DNA of 64,000 nt, taken from contig JAEUQC010000060.1 of assembly GCA_016789905.1 (NCBI GenBank), positions 62,001 through 126,000 of the forward strand. Reading direction: 5' to 3'. The stretch comes from Bryobacterales bacterium (GTDB lineage Bacteria; Acidobacteriota; Terriglobia; Bryobacterales; Bryobacteraceae). Positions 1 to 9,165 of the stretch are shown in pieces (the first letter of the stretch is position 1; each line of letters starts with the position of its first letter). The position numbers and the translations under genes are program-made. The notes beneath the pieces are model-generated. The model was not told the DNA's origin. It saw only the letters and a program-made list of their open reading frames with translations, and did not search any database.

Positions 1-1
1 C

Positions 2-1579
2 GAGAAGCAGTATAGTGCCTGGCCCGGCCCCATCACCCGCCAGCGGTGGGAGGCACGGCGTCTCGCCTTGCAAACGCAGATCCTCACGGCCGCCGGACTC
101 CACCCCCTGCCGGCCAAACGAACCAAGCCGCGCGCTCAGATTTTCGGCAAGAAGGTCTATGATGGGTTCTCCGTCGAGAAGGTCCTGATCGAGACGTCCC
201 CCAACTACTGGCTGGGCGCAAATCTATATCGCCCCCTCACCACCGGGCGCCATCCGGCGATTCTGAGCCCGCATGGGCATTGGAAAGAGGGACGGCTGGA
301 GCAGACCGAATTGGGTAACATTCCAGCCCGCGCCGTTATGTTGGCGCGCATGGGGTTCGTGGTTCTCAACTACGACATGGCCGGCTACAACGACACGAAA
401 CAGACACCCCATGCCTTCGGAGATGCCAAGGAGCAACTGTGGAATTGGGGCCCGCTTGGCCTCCAACTTTGGAATTCCATCCGGGCTACCGATTTTATTC
501 AGTCGCTCCCGGATGTCGATCCGGAGCGACTAGGCGCCACCGGCGCCTCCGGAGGCGGCACGCAGACGTTTCTTCTGACGGCGGTGGATGATCGAATCAA
601 AGTATCCGCCCCGGTCAACATGATCTCCGGCATTATGCAGGGCGGCAGCCCGTGTGAGAACTCGCCGGGCCTTCGGATCGGCACGTTCAACGTGGAACTC
701 GGCGCGCTCAGCGCCCCCAGGCCCATGCTGATGGTAGCCGCCACGGGGGACTGGACCCGCAACACCCCCAAACAAGAGTTCCCCGCCATTAAGAGCATTT
801 ATGGTCTTTACGACAAAGAGCCGCTACTGGAATCGGTCCAGTTCAATGCCCCTCATAACTACAACCGGGCCAGCCGCGAGGCCGTTTACGATTTCTTCGC
901 CCGCAAGATGCTCGGCCTGGAACACGGTCCCAAGGAATCCGATATTCCCGTGTTCTCAAAATCGGACCTGCTTTCACTCGACGGCCGCGAACTCCCGCGC
1001 GGCGCGCTCAGCTACAACCAGGTTTTCGAGCAGTTCAAGAAGGGCCTGCCACGGCGTTTCAGCCGCGAACGTCTGATGGCCGCTCTCCATGCCGAATGGC
1101 CCGAGACCGTCGAGGCGGAGGAGTCCGCCGGTTCGTTCGCCCTAACCCGCCCGGGGCGGAATGATCGCGTGGAAGGCAAGGTGTTGGGCGGAACCGGAAA
1201 ACCGGTTCTGGTTGTCCATCCCGGCGGCATCGACGAAGCGGAGAGCAACGCGGCGGTGAAGGCGTTGGCCGCGGCCGGGCGCCGCGTGCTTATCCTCAAA
1301 CCATATAAGGCGCCGCCGGTGGACGACAGGGTGAAATACTATTTGACCTTTCAGAAGTCCGAAGCCGCCGAACGCGCCCAGGACATCCTCACCACGTTGC
1401 GCTGGCTTTCGCAAAAAGGAGAAAAGCCCGAACTGCTTGGCCTGGAAGCCGCTGACACCTGGGTTCGCGTTGCTGACGCCATGACGCCGGGCGGAGCAAA
1501 ACCCACCGGCCTGCCGGCCACAGATGAAGAGTGGCTTCGAGTCTTTCCGGCCCCGGGAATTCGATGGGCACTGCCATAG
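2..1579 (+). CDS. alpha/beta hydrolase (acetyl-xylan-esterase-like), 5' truncated by window edge
   Basis: The reading frame is open from base 2, so the true start lies outside the window; the TTG at 68 is only the first start-like codon. The protein has an alpha/beta-hydrolase core. An oxyanion-loop stretch (LSPHGHW) is followed by the nucleophile elbow GASGGG after DPERLGATG, near residue 160 counted from the TTG. Candidate acid and base residues are the Asp in AATGDW and the His in NAPHNYN. A roughly 200-residue C-terminal extension resembles a second, degenerate hydrolase half. The family hydrolyses esters of sugars or small acids and is often exported in Acidobacteria, but no signal peptide can be judged here. 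It converges on the protease at 1601, leaving 21 bp. The fold is secure; the substrate is unknown. Confidence 0.8.
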   Translation, partial: EKQYSAWPGPITRQRWEARRLALQTQILTAAGLHPLPAKRTKPRAQIFGKKVYDGFSVEKVLIETSPNYWLGANLYRPLTTGRHPAILSPHGHWKEGRLEQTELGNIPARAVMLARMGFVVLNYDMAGYNDTKQTPHAFGDAKEQLWNWGPLGLQLWNSIRATDFIQSLPDVDPERLGATGASGGGTQTFLLTAVDDRIKVSAPVNMISGIMQGGSPCENSPGLRIGTFNVELGALSAPRPMLMVAATGDWTRNTPKQEFPAIKSIYGLYDKEPLLESVQFNAPHNYNRASREAVYDFFARKMLGLEHGPKESDIPVFSKSDLLSLDGRELPRGALSYNQVFEQFKKGLPRRFSRERLMAALHAEWPETVEAEESAGSFALTRPGRNDRVEGKVLGGTGKPVLVVHPGGIDEAESNAAVKALAAAGRRVLILKPYKAPPVDDRVKYYLTFQKSEAAERAQDILTTLRWLSQKGEKPELLGLEAADTWVRVADAMTPGGAKPTGLPATDEEWLRVFPAPGIRWALP

Positions 1580-1600
1580 GCGCCAGCCGGCTCCAAGGAT

Positions 1601-2626
1601 CTACATTGGCCGCAAACCAAACGCGGAGAAGGCCCGTGTGATCGATTGCGCCGAAACAAAGAACCCCGTACCCGTCCCTTCAAAGCCGGCGAAGTGCAGA
1701 CCGAGTACCTGGCGGCTGCTTTCATCCACGACCGCGCCCCCGGAATCACCACCCATAAGAGGTTCGGCGTAGTTTACTTCGACGACGTCCTGAAAGTGGA
1801 ACCGATTGCCCAGGAAAACCATTGTGAAGTGGTTCAATACGCTCTGGACCACTCCGCTAATCACCTTTCGCCGAGTGAACACCTGGACGCGACGCGACGG
1901 GCTTGCCAGGAACTCGCTTAGCGTCAGGTTGCCCATCGCATTGCCAGGCGCCAACCGTAGCGGCAGGTTGGACAGTGTCACACCAGGCGCGGGCTCAATC
2001 AGAGCCGCGTCGCATCCGTGCAGCGCCTCCGGCACCAGTTGTGTCCAGGAGAAGACACGCCCGATTGTATTGACGCCCGCCGTGCCATCCCGATCCGGCG
2101 GCGACTCAATGGCGTCGCCCTGCGGCTGACGAAACCACGGCGAAGCCACGTGGCTGCAGGTGAGCGCGAATGGCCGTCCGTTGCGGTCCAGCACCGCCAG
2201 CCCGAGCGTTCCCTCGGTCACTCCAGTGAAACTCCCGATCGACGACGACGACGCCATCTCCCGGTGCGCCGAGGGGTCCGAGGGCAGTTCCACGACATCG
2301 GTGCAAAGGCGGAATCGATCCCGGCCGCGCTTTATCTCAATGTGCGCCGGTATTCCCATGCCGTCTGCAATTCTCGACTTCGCCACCTTTCGCCGCACAT
2401 AGACCCGGAGACTCAGGACCCCGGTTGCCGCCCGGGACGCGCTCTTCTCCGCCAGTGCGAAGCCGCAAATCATCGAATCCCATGGCAGCCCTTTCCAATT
2501 CGCCATATCGATGGGCCAACCGGGCCCCGCGGCCCGGCCTGATCCTTTTCCGTATCGCATGCGGCGCAGCGCGCCCACAGCCTTGCGCACGTCTTGCAGG
2601 CGCAGTCCCTCAGTAATTGTCAGCAT
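1601..2626 (-). CDS. trypsin-fold serine protease-like protein
   Basis: The C-terminal two thirds carry a chymotrypsin-type triad in the correct order: His in LTCSHVAS, Asp in CDAALIEP and Ser in GGDSGGAV. This resembles the Nal1/S1-like proteases used inside cells rather than digestive enzymes. The first about 110 residues are a separate N-terminal module. No signal peptide is obvious. The chosen start is the ATG at 2626, which overlaps the upstream stop codon as TGATG, with a GGAG 5 nt upstream; a GTG one codon earlier is possible. The overlap implies translational coupling to the secreted protein encoded by 2626-3921. The substrate is unknown, and regulation of or cleavage of its neighbour's product is only inference. 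Confidence 0.75.
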   Translation of the reverse strand: MLTITEGLRLQDVRKAVGALRRMRYGKGSGRAAGPGWPIDMANWKGLPWDSMICGFALAEKSASRAATGVLSLRVYVRRKVAKSRIADGMGIPAHIEIKRGRDRFRLCTDVVELPSDPSAHREMASSSSIGSFTGVTEGTLGLAVLDRNGRPFALTCSHVASPWFRQPQGDAIESPPDRDGTAGVNTIGRVFSWTQLVPEALHGCDAALIEPAPGVTLSNLPLRLAPGNAMGNLTLSEFLASPSRRVQVFTRRKVISGVVQSVLNHFTMVFLGNRFHFQDVVEVNYAEPLMGGDSGGAVVDESSRQVLGLHFAGFEGTGTGFFVSAQSITRAFSAFGLRPM

Positions 2627-3921
2627 CACTGCTCCGCTGTTTTCGCCTTCAGTTTTTGGATCGCACTCATGACCGGAATGTTCAGTCCAAAGGTGACGCG
2701 GCTGCGGAACCGGTCGGCCACACCAGCGGCCCGTTGGGCATCGTTTGGCTTGGCGAACTCCGACCCCACGAAGAACTGTAATGAAGGCAATCCCAGCGCC
2801 CCGCCGATCATAAAGTTGTGTCCGAGCTTTCCCGTTACGCCAACGCCAAACACCGCTCGCGGCATCCAGTACCGGCGGGTCCCCGCCGAAAGATCGACCG
2901 GCAAAAAGTAGAGGCTGGCCATTCCATAGGCCGACTGGCGATTGACGGTCTTCGGCTGAAAGCTCTTCGAGGCGTCGACGAACTCCACCGCCGTGAGCTT
3001 CGATAGCGGAACGCCAAGAGTGAAGTCCACGAAGTAGAAGCCTTCATTCACCAGTTCCGTTTTCGCGCCTACACGAGTGACTCCATCGGCTGTCTTCCGC
3101 GCGCCCGTCACCGTTACGTTCGACGGCAGCGGCATCTCATGAAAAAAGCCGTGTCCCAAAAGCGCCACCCTCGGAGCGGCGCCGGCCGCCATCGCACCGG
3201 CAATTTGGAGCAGGCCCTGGAGGTTCTCCAGCGGCACCGGCAGCTTTTTCTTGGCCGACCCGTAATACGCCACGCGTCCAGCCGTCGCATTTGGCGTGCG
3301 CGCCAGATCGGCGTTTGGTGTCAGGGAGAATTCGATGTTCGTGTGTATGAATAGCACGGCGACATTGCGACGGCCATAGAGCCGCACATTGGTGCCGCAA
3401 ACCAGCCGGTCCCGCTTCATGGGATCGGTGCCCCCTCGATTGCACGCCAACCAAACGTCCCGCTCCACGCCCGCCTCCGCGCCTGCCTTTGGGTCCTCGT
3501 AGCGCACCAGATGCACCAGCGCTCCAAACGACTTCCCAAAACGGGGGTCCTTGTTCATGACAGTATTCACCAACTCGGTTACGGCGGCCAGTCCATTTCC
3601 GCTCATTCCCGCTGGTTTTTGCAGGTCTCTGTCAATGGCCGCCGCCAGGCCCAGCGGGAGAGCGCAAGGGTCAGGAACAGTTAGGCTGGCGTTGTTCAGC
3701 AGCCTCCGGTAGGCGTCTAGCCCCTCCGTCACTGTGTGGCAAACCGGCTCCGCGACAATCTGTACGCCGGGCTCGGCGGGGATGACCGGAGTGGCCGCCG
3801 CTGCCGCTGGCTTGGCGGGAGAAGCGGCAGCCGGGGCGGATATAGGGGGAATCGGGCCCGGTGGCTGCGCCATGAGGACACCAAGAGAAATCGTGATCAA
3901 GTAACTGCATATAGCTCGCAT
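2626..3921 (-). CDS. secreted protein of unknown function, probable beta-barrel C-terminus
   Basis: The start is set at the ATG 3921, which has AAGGAG 7 nt upstream and opens a clear signal peptide (MRAICSYLITISLGVLMAQ). The frame remains open another 37 codons upstream, but that stretch has no signal-like character. After the signal comes a Pro/Ala-rich linker, a middle domain with a few Cys residues, and a C-terminal region of alternating hydrophobic and aromatic residues that could be beta strands in the outer membrane. I do not recognise a family. It is the first gene of a two-gene unit with the trypsin-fold protease. An envelope role is inferred from the signal peptide only. Confidence 0.7.
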   Translation of the reverse strand: MRAICSYLITISLGVLMAQPPGPIPPISAPAAASPAKPAAAAATPVIPAEPGVQIVAEPVCHTVTEGLDAYRRLLNNASLTVPDPCALPLGLAAAIDRDLQKPAGMSGNGLAAVTELVNTVMNKDPRFGKSFGALVHLVRYEDPKAGAEAGVERDVWLACNRGGTDPMKRDRLVCGTNVRLYGRRNVAVLFIHTNIEFSLTPNADLARTPNATAGRVAYYGSAKKKLPVPLENLQGLLQIAGAMAAGAAPRVALLGHGFFHEMPLPSNVTVTGARKTADGVTRVGAKTELVNEGFYFVDFTLGVPLSKLTAVEFVDASKSFQPKTVNRQSAYGMASLYFLPVDLSAGTRRYWMPRAVFGVGVTGKLGHNFMIGGALGLPSLQFFVGSEFAKPNDAQRAAGVADRFRSRVTFGLNIPVMSAIQKLKAKTAEQ

Positions 3922-4007
3922 ATCGTGCTCCTTACGAATCACAGCGAGAATCCAGCCAGGATGGTGACAAGGCGCAATAAAAGAACGAAGTATTGTAAAC
4001 TCCCCCC

Positions 4008-4166
4008 ATGCAACAACAAATCGCCGAGGCAATCCAATTGCTGGAATCGGCGCGCGCCCTCTCCGCCGAACTGGCGGCTCCCATCGTCACGCAAACCGTT
4101 GAACTGCTCGTAGGCGCCCTGAAGGATAGCCAGGGAGTGGACCTCGATAAGGGAGGCGGCTCCTAG
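4008..4166 (+). CDS. small protein, 52 aa, unknown
   Basis: This short frame runs from ATG 4008 to TAG 4166 and encodes about 52 residues: an amphipathic, probably helical stretch (MQQQIAEAIQLLESARALSA) and a Gly/Ser tail. Codon third positions are GC-rich, as in neighbouring genes, and it fills the gap between two minus-strand genes. Its stop overlaps the stop region of the kinase gene on the other strand. There is no convincing Shine-Dalgarno sequence and no family I recognise. It may be a genuine small helical protein or a chance frame. Confidence 0.4.
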   Translation: MQQQIAEAIQLLESARALSAELAAPIVTQTVELLVGALKDSQGVDLDKGGGS

Positions 4167-6679
4167 CGCAACCCTAGGGAAGGATCCGTCAGTAGTTTCT
4201 CCAGATCCGGATCGTCGCGCAGTTCGTTCGGCAGCGCCGCGTTTTCCAACGCCGCCTTCACCGTCCGCACCGCTTCCGCACGATTTCCCGCCAGTTCGTA
4301 CACGATCGCCAGTCGCCCCCAGTACGCCAGCCGGTTCGCTTCCGGAATCCGCCGCGCCTCCGTTAGCGCCGCGCCGGAATCGCCGAGTTTCGCCCGGTAT
4401 TCAGCCAGATTCGCCCGCGCATTGAAATCGTCCGGTGTGACATCCAACCGCTTTTGGGTCAATTCCACCGCCCGCCCCAGCGCCGCCCGCGCCTTGCCCT
4501 CCCCGCCCGGCGCCCATCTGTACACACTCCCCAGGTTTCCCCACCCGGTCGCGTATGCCGGGTCCATCTCTACAGCCGCCTCCAACGCCGCTGCCGCCTC
4601 CGCGAACTGCCTCTGGAAGTAGTAGGTCAAACCCAGCAGGCTTTGAGTGCGCGCCGATGGTTTCAGCCGGAGCGCCCGCAATGCCGCATCTCGCGCCTGC
4701 TGATATTTGCCTTCCGTCACGAACAGTCCCGCCAGATTCCGATGAACAATATCGTTATTCGGCGTTAGCGTCGCCGCCGCCTGGAAGGCCGTCTCGGCGT
4801 CTTGATACCGGTTCTGGTCCCAATAGAAAACGCCGAGATTCAGATATCCTGTCCAATCTGTCGGCCGGAAGTGGGTGGCCTGCTGGAACGCCTTTTCGGC
4901 CTCTTCAAACCGGCCCATGGTTGTGTAGAGGCCCGCCAGACCGCGATGCGCATCGGCGTTGCCAGGCTCCAGTTGCAGCGCGGCGCGCAGTTCCACGATT
5001 GCCTCGTCCCGCCGGGCGCTCTGCGCATAGATATCTCCGAGCCTGGCATGGGCCGCCGCTAACTTTCCGTCCAGCCGCACAGCGGTTTCCGCGGCGGCGG
5101 TTGCCCGCGCCGCCCACTGCTTGTCTCCGGAGTCCAACGCCTTTCGCCAGCAGGCTTCGGCCAGCCCCGTTTGGGCCAGGGCATACCGGCCGTCCACTTG
5201 CGTAGCCGCCTGAAAACTCTCGATGGCGCGGTCCAGGTTTCCCGCCACATCGTAACGCGCCATGAATCCGCGGCCTCGCAGATACTCGGCGTACGCCGCC
5301 GGCGCCGAGGTTTCTCCCGCCGCATCCGGTCCGGATCCGCGCAGGTTCAATAAACTCAGCAACCGCAGCAGCGCTTCCTTCCTCAGCGTCAGCGGGTTCT
5401 TTCCGTCGAAATCGAAGCTTCGCGAGCCAATCTGCCGCGCCGTCACAGCGTTGATGAGGTTTAGATGGAACTCCGTCACTCCGCCAACGCGCTGCGCGCT
5501 TCCCGTCACCACCAATGTCGCGCCATACACACGGCGCGCTTCTTCGGCGCTGGTGATTTTCCGGTTCCGAATCTCACTTGCCGGCACCACCAGCAGACTC
5601 CGTTGTGAATCCTCCAGTTCGCTCAACCGCGACGTAAGCGTGTCCACCAGCCCATCGGCTATCGGGCGCAAGCTCTCATCCGCGCCGATCACCTCAAACG
5701 GGAGAAGTGCGATGTGTTTTTCTCCCGCCGGGCCCGCGTGCTGGAACAAGCCTCGCTGCCATAGGCCGGCAGCGCCCAGCGCGGTCACCACCGCCACGGC
5801 CAGCGTCAGCGCCTGCCGCCGGTTGTTTGGGGCGCCAATGGCGGGAGTGGCCATGGTCACAGTCGGAGACTCCGCTGCCGGCACGTCTCGCAACGCCCGC
5901 AAGGCCGTCGCCATCTCCCGTGCCGTCTGCCAGCGGTCTGCTGGCGTCTTCGCCAGGGCCTTTTCGATCACCCTCGCCAGTGGCTCTGGAACGTCCTGTA
6001 GCGCGGGCGCCGGCTCATGCACGATCGCGTACAAAGTACCGATATCGCGTCCGCGGTCGAACGGCCGCCGGCCCGTACACATCTCATACAGCACCACGCC
6101 TAGTGACCAGATGTCGGTCCGGTGATCCACCTCAACGCCGTTGGCCTGCTCCGGGGACATGTAGGACGCCGTGCCCATGACGCTGCCCGGAGCCGTCAGC
6201 CGCGTCGAATCCATCAAGAGCGCCAGCCCGAAATCCAGGATTGAAGCGTGGTCCGACACCGGATCAATCACAATATTGGAGCTCTTGATATCCCGGTGTA
6301 CCACGCCCTGCCGGTGCGCCGCCTCCAACCCGCCCGCGATCTGCGCACCAATATCGATCGCCCGTCGCGCCGCCATGGGCACGCCCGCAATCACATCGGA
6401 GAGGGCCTTCCCTTCCAGCAGCGCCATGGCGAAAAACAGGCGCCCTTCGGCCTCCTGCAGTTCATGGATAGGGCAGATGTTCGGGTGCGTCAGCCGCGCC
6501 GCCGTCTCGGCCTCCTGAATGAATCGCGCTCTCACCGCGGGTTCCATTGCCTCATCCGGCAGGAACTTGAGCGCGACGGCACGGCCGAGCTTCGTATCCA
6601 CCGCCCGATACACCACACCCATTCCGCCCTGGCCGATTTTGGCTTCAATCCTATACTGGGCGATGGACTGGCCAATCAT
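4163..6679 (-). CDS. Ser/Thr protein kinase with TolB-like and TPR domains
   Basis: Residues 1 to about 260 form a complete Hanks-type kinase: Gly-rich loop GQGGMG, ATP-binding Lys in VALKFL, catalytic HRDIKSSN, magnesium-binding DFG and MSPEQ in the activation segment. One hydrophobic segment near residue 290 probably anchors it in the inner membrane. The outer part has a TolB/FlgO-like domain (starting HIALLPFEV) and then at least eight TPR units up to about residue 800. This architecture is common in Acidobacteria. Its start overlaps the stop of the S41-like protease by 4 nt (ATGA), so the two are probably co-translated and may share a signalling role. Targets are unknown. Confidence 0.92.
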   Translation of the reverse strand: MIGQSIAQYRIEAKIGQGGMGVVYRAVDTKLGRAVALKFLPDEAMEPAVRARFIQEAETAARLTHPNICPIHELQEAEGRLFFAMALLEGKALSDVIAGVPMAARRAIDIGAQIAGGLEAAHRQGVVHRDIKSSNIVIDPVSDHASILDFGLALLMDSTRLTAPGSVMGTASYMSPEQANGVEVDHRTDIWSLGVVLYEMCTGRRPFDRGRDIGTLYAIVHEPAPALQDVPEPLARVIEKALAKTPADRWQTAREMATALRALRDVPAAESPTVTMATPAIGAPNNRRQALTLAVAVVTALGAAGLWQRGLFQHAGPAGEKHIALLPFEVIGADESLRPIADGLVDTLTSRLSELEDSQRSLLVVPASEIRNRKITSAEEARRVYGATLVVTGSAQRVGGVTEFHLNLINAVTARQIGSRSFDFDGKNPLTLRKEALLRLLSLLNLRGSGPDAAGETSAPAAYAEYLRGRGFMARYDVAGNLDRAIESFQAATQVDGRYALAQTGLAEACWRKALDSGDKQWAARATAAAETAVRLDGKLAAAHARLGDIYAQSARRDEAIVELRAALQLEPGNADAHRGLAGLYTTMGRFEEAEKAFQQATHFRPTDWTGYLNLGVFYWDQNRYQDAETAFQAAATLTPNNDIVHRNLAGLFVTEGKYQQARDAALRALRLKPSARTQSLLGLTYYFQRQFAEAAAALEAAVEMDPAYATGWGNLGSVYRWAPGGEGKARAALGRAVELTQKRLDVTPDDFNARANLAEYRAKLGDSGAALTEARRIPEANRLAYWGRLAIVYELAGNRAEAVRTVKAALENAALPNELRDDPDLEKLLTDPSLGLR

Positions 6680-8787
6680 GGAGCGATCTCTCGCCGCGCG
6701 GCCGCGGCCAATTCCAGCCGGCGCTCCCCGCTCCAGGCGTGGCCGCGAATGGTTAATGTCCGCGCCGAGCGGTCATAGCCATCAGCCGGAATTGTGAACT
6801 CCCCAACGTCCGCGTTCACAACATGCCGAGGTTGCCCGTCCAAGTAGCAGATAAGCCGGTCCAGGTTTGCTGTCTCCACCGTCACCCGCACGCCATCGGG
6901 CGCAAAAGCCGCGCTCGTGATCGCCAGCCGGTATACCGGACGGCTTGCCAGTTCGGCACATGCAAACTCAACCAGGTCCGATCCCCAGTCCATCAGGTCC
7001 TTCTTCGTTAACGGCCGCAGGATGTCCCTCTTTACGCCCACGTCTTCAATCGGGTACCCAGCGAACTTCCCGACACGCGATGATCGCAAGACCGCGAAAC
7101 CGATGGCCGCTTCGCCGGGCAGCGGCTTCAGTGGCATTCCCGACACGGTCTTCAACTTTTCGAACAGGTCATCCCGGTGCAGCCACCGGCTTGCGCCGCC
7201 GCCGCCGGTATTCTCATCCACGCCAATGATCGGCCCAATTCCGTGGTCCTGAAATCCAGAGGCAAATATATCGGTTGCCGAATAAGAAGCCGAGTCAATC
7301 AGCAGCGACACCGGGCCTTGATACACCTGTCCGGTGTCGTTCGCTGCGGCTGGAGATGTGAGCGGGTGCCCATCGGTCATCAGTTTCCCGCTGGCCACCG
7401 CCTCCGCGCTGTCCTGTATCCAGGCCGCGAAATCCGCCTTCAGCTTCAGAATCTGAATGGTCTCCGCCACGTCACCGCTGGTAAAGTGGACGATTTTGTT
7501 GAGGATTTCCTGAATAGCCGGCGTATTGGCCAAATGAAACGAGGCTGGGGTAATCTCTCGCGGCGTTAACAGTTGCAGCATTCGTTCCGCGCCGCTGATG
7601 CTTCCGCCGGGGTTGCCCCGCACATCGAGCACAAGGCCGTCCGGCGCGCGATCATTCATGACGGTGAGTATGCGGCGAAACTCGTTGAACAGCGTGTCGG
7701 AGCGCGCTCCAAACGACCGGATTCGAATATAGCCAAACCGTTTGCGCGCGCCGTTCCCTGTGACCGTCAATTCATCGGGAGTGATGGAGCCCTGAATACT
7801 CACGCCGGCGGGATGCTGGAAGTCGAAGACCGACGGCAAGGAAGAGAACATGTCGGGATCGTTTCGCAACGCCTCCGGCACGGCCGCGAGCGATGGGTAG
7901 ACCGGAAGCGGCGAATCCGCCCGCTCCCGTTCCTGAAACTCGGATTGTTCCAGCCATTGCTGCTGCCCCCACAAAAGCCGCCGCGCCGCCGCGTGATCCG
8001 CCACAGGCTCACAAATTCCGGCCGCCCGAAACTGCATCTGGTCGCCCGTAACGCCCGTGGCGACAGACCATGGCAGCGCGATGACCCGGTCCTCGACGGC
8101 GTCATCGTCTTCGCGCGGAGTGTACTGTACATACACGAGTTCCTCATCCGGCGGCAGCGCGTAAGTGAGGCTGCGGACGGTCATCCGCATCATGCCCCGA
8201 AGGAGCTTGGAGGCCTCGTTGCCCGCCGGAACTTCCTCCGCCAGCCGCTCCACGGCACGCCGCACCGGCATTCCATTCCAATGGGTCACCTCAACGCCGG
8301 GGCGGAAGTGCGGATGGACAAATCCGGAGAGCACATTCGTTACTACATAGCGCCGCTGCCCCGCTTCGTCCGCGTAACTCTGGAGAAAGAACGGGAGAAA
8401 GGCCATGGCACCTTTGTACGGCTCCGGCAGACCGTAGAAGGTGTGGGCGTCGCGCATTTCGTTAAACACGCGGAGGAGTTCGGAGTGAAAAGCAAGGTCG
8501 TCGTCCAGTTGTCCCAATTGGGCGTGCAGCAGGCGCAACCGCTGCATGGGGTCCACCGCGTAGCGGGCCCGCTTGAACGGCAAATGAACATAGAACTGGT
8601 CGACGACCAGCATTGCCTGTTCGCAAATCACTTCCCTATCGGAGCGCGTCAACTTCGCCGCTTTCGCCGCTTCAAGGAACTCTGGCAGCAGCGTAATCCG
8701 CACCGGCGGGACGTCCTTTACGCCGGTCTGTTCCCGCAACGTCCGCACCGCCGCCGCGGTCAGCTTGCGCGCATCTTCCAGAATCAT
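6676..8787 (-). CDS. S41-like (tail-specific protease family) protein
   Basis: The C-terminal half has S41 features: LDVRGNPGG, then a segment LIDSASYSATD that matches the catalytic-Ser motif, then GVDENTGGGG. The Lys usual in bacterial CtpA-type enzymes after this point is not evident (Gly/Arg instead), so catalysis may follow the tricorn-like variant or be lost. The first about 230 residues are a helical module, and the last about 70 look like an Ig-like beta domain. There is no clear signal peptide, so a cytoplasmic location is possible. It is coupled by a 4-nt overlap to the downstream Ser/Thr kinase. A regulatory pairing is inference. Confidence 0.75.
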   Translation of the reverse strand: MILEDARKLTAAAVRTLREQTGVKDVPPVRITLLPEFLEAAKAAKLTRSDREVICEQAMLVVDQFYVHLPFKRARYAVDPMQRLRLLHAQLGQLDDDLAFHSELLRVFNEMRDAHTFYGLPEPYKGAMAFLPFFLQSYADEAGQRRYVVTNVLSGFVHPHFRPGVEVTHWNGMPVRRAVERLAEEVPAGNEASKLLRGMMRMTVRSLTYALPPDEELVYVQYTPREDDDAVEDRVIALPWSVATGVTGDQMQFRAAGICEPVADHAAARRLLWGQQQWLEQSEFQERERADSPLPVYPSLAAVPEALRNDPDMFSSLPSVFDFQHPAGVSIQGSITPDELTVTGNGARKRFGYIRIRSFGARSDTLFNEFRRILTVMNDRAPDGLVLDVRGNPGGSISGAERMLQLLTPREITPASFHLANTPAIQEILNKIVHFTSGDVAETIQILKLKADFAAWIQDSAEAVASGKLMTDGHPLTSPAAANDTGQVYQGPVSLLIDSASYSATDIFASGFQDHGIGPIIGVDENTGGGGASRWLHRDDLFEKLKTVSGMPLKPLPGEAAIGFAVLRSSRVGKFAGYPIEDVGVKRDILRPLTKKDLMDWGSDLVEFACAELASRPVYRLAITSAAFAPDGVRVTVETANLDRLICYLDGQPRHVVNADVGEFTIPADGYDRSARTLTIRGHAWSGERRLELAAAARREIAP

Positions 8788-8929
8788 AGGGTGGCTACAG
8801 ATCTAGTATAGTGGCGCACCCAACGAAACTACACCGAACAAAGCGCGCGCGCAGGAGCCATTTCGATCAGCCCTCCGGCACTCCCGGCTGGTTCATTGGC
8901 CGGAAATCGCGTGGCACACGGAGACTGCC

Positions 8930-9154
8930 TCAACCATGCCGTCTCCCGGGAACGGATGGGCGCACCGCAATGGCTAGCCCTGATTTCATCAGCCAACACC
9001 CAATCGCAATCAACAAACAGTAGGACATGTACATTCCAAGCCGTTCCACCATAGAGTTGGCTTGAAACACGTTTCCGGATGGATTCCCGAATGCCCGCAA
9101 GCCGCCGAGCACGAAAGCCGCTCCAAGAATCGCTCGCGCGACGCCTTTGGCCAT
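8930..9154 (-). CDS. small membrane protein, two TM segments
   Basis: A 74-residue protein starting at ATG 9154, with an AAGGGGA Shine-Dalgarno sequence 6 nt upstream. It has two hydrophobic helices (ARAILGAAFVLGGLRAF and YMSYCLLIAIGCWLM) separated by a short polar loop and ends in a basic tail. It follows the SirB1-like gene by 11 nt, so it is probably in the same transcript. No family is recognised. The good ribosome binding site and coherent membrane topology favour a real gene over the overlapping frames. Confidence 0.65.
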   Translation of the reverse strand: MAKGVARAILGAAFVLGGLRAFGNPSGNVFQANSMVERLGMYMSYCLLIAIGCWLMKSGLAIAVRPSVPGRRHG

Positions 9155-9165
9155 GAAGATCCCCT

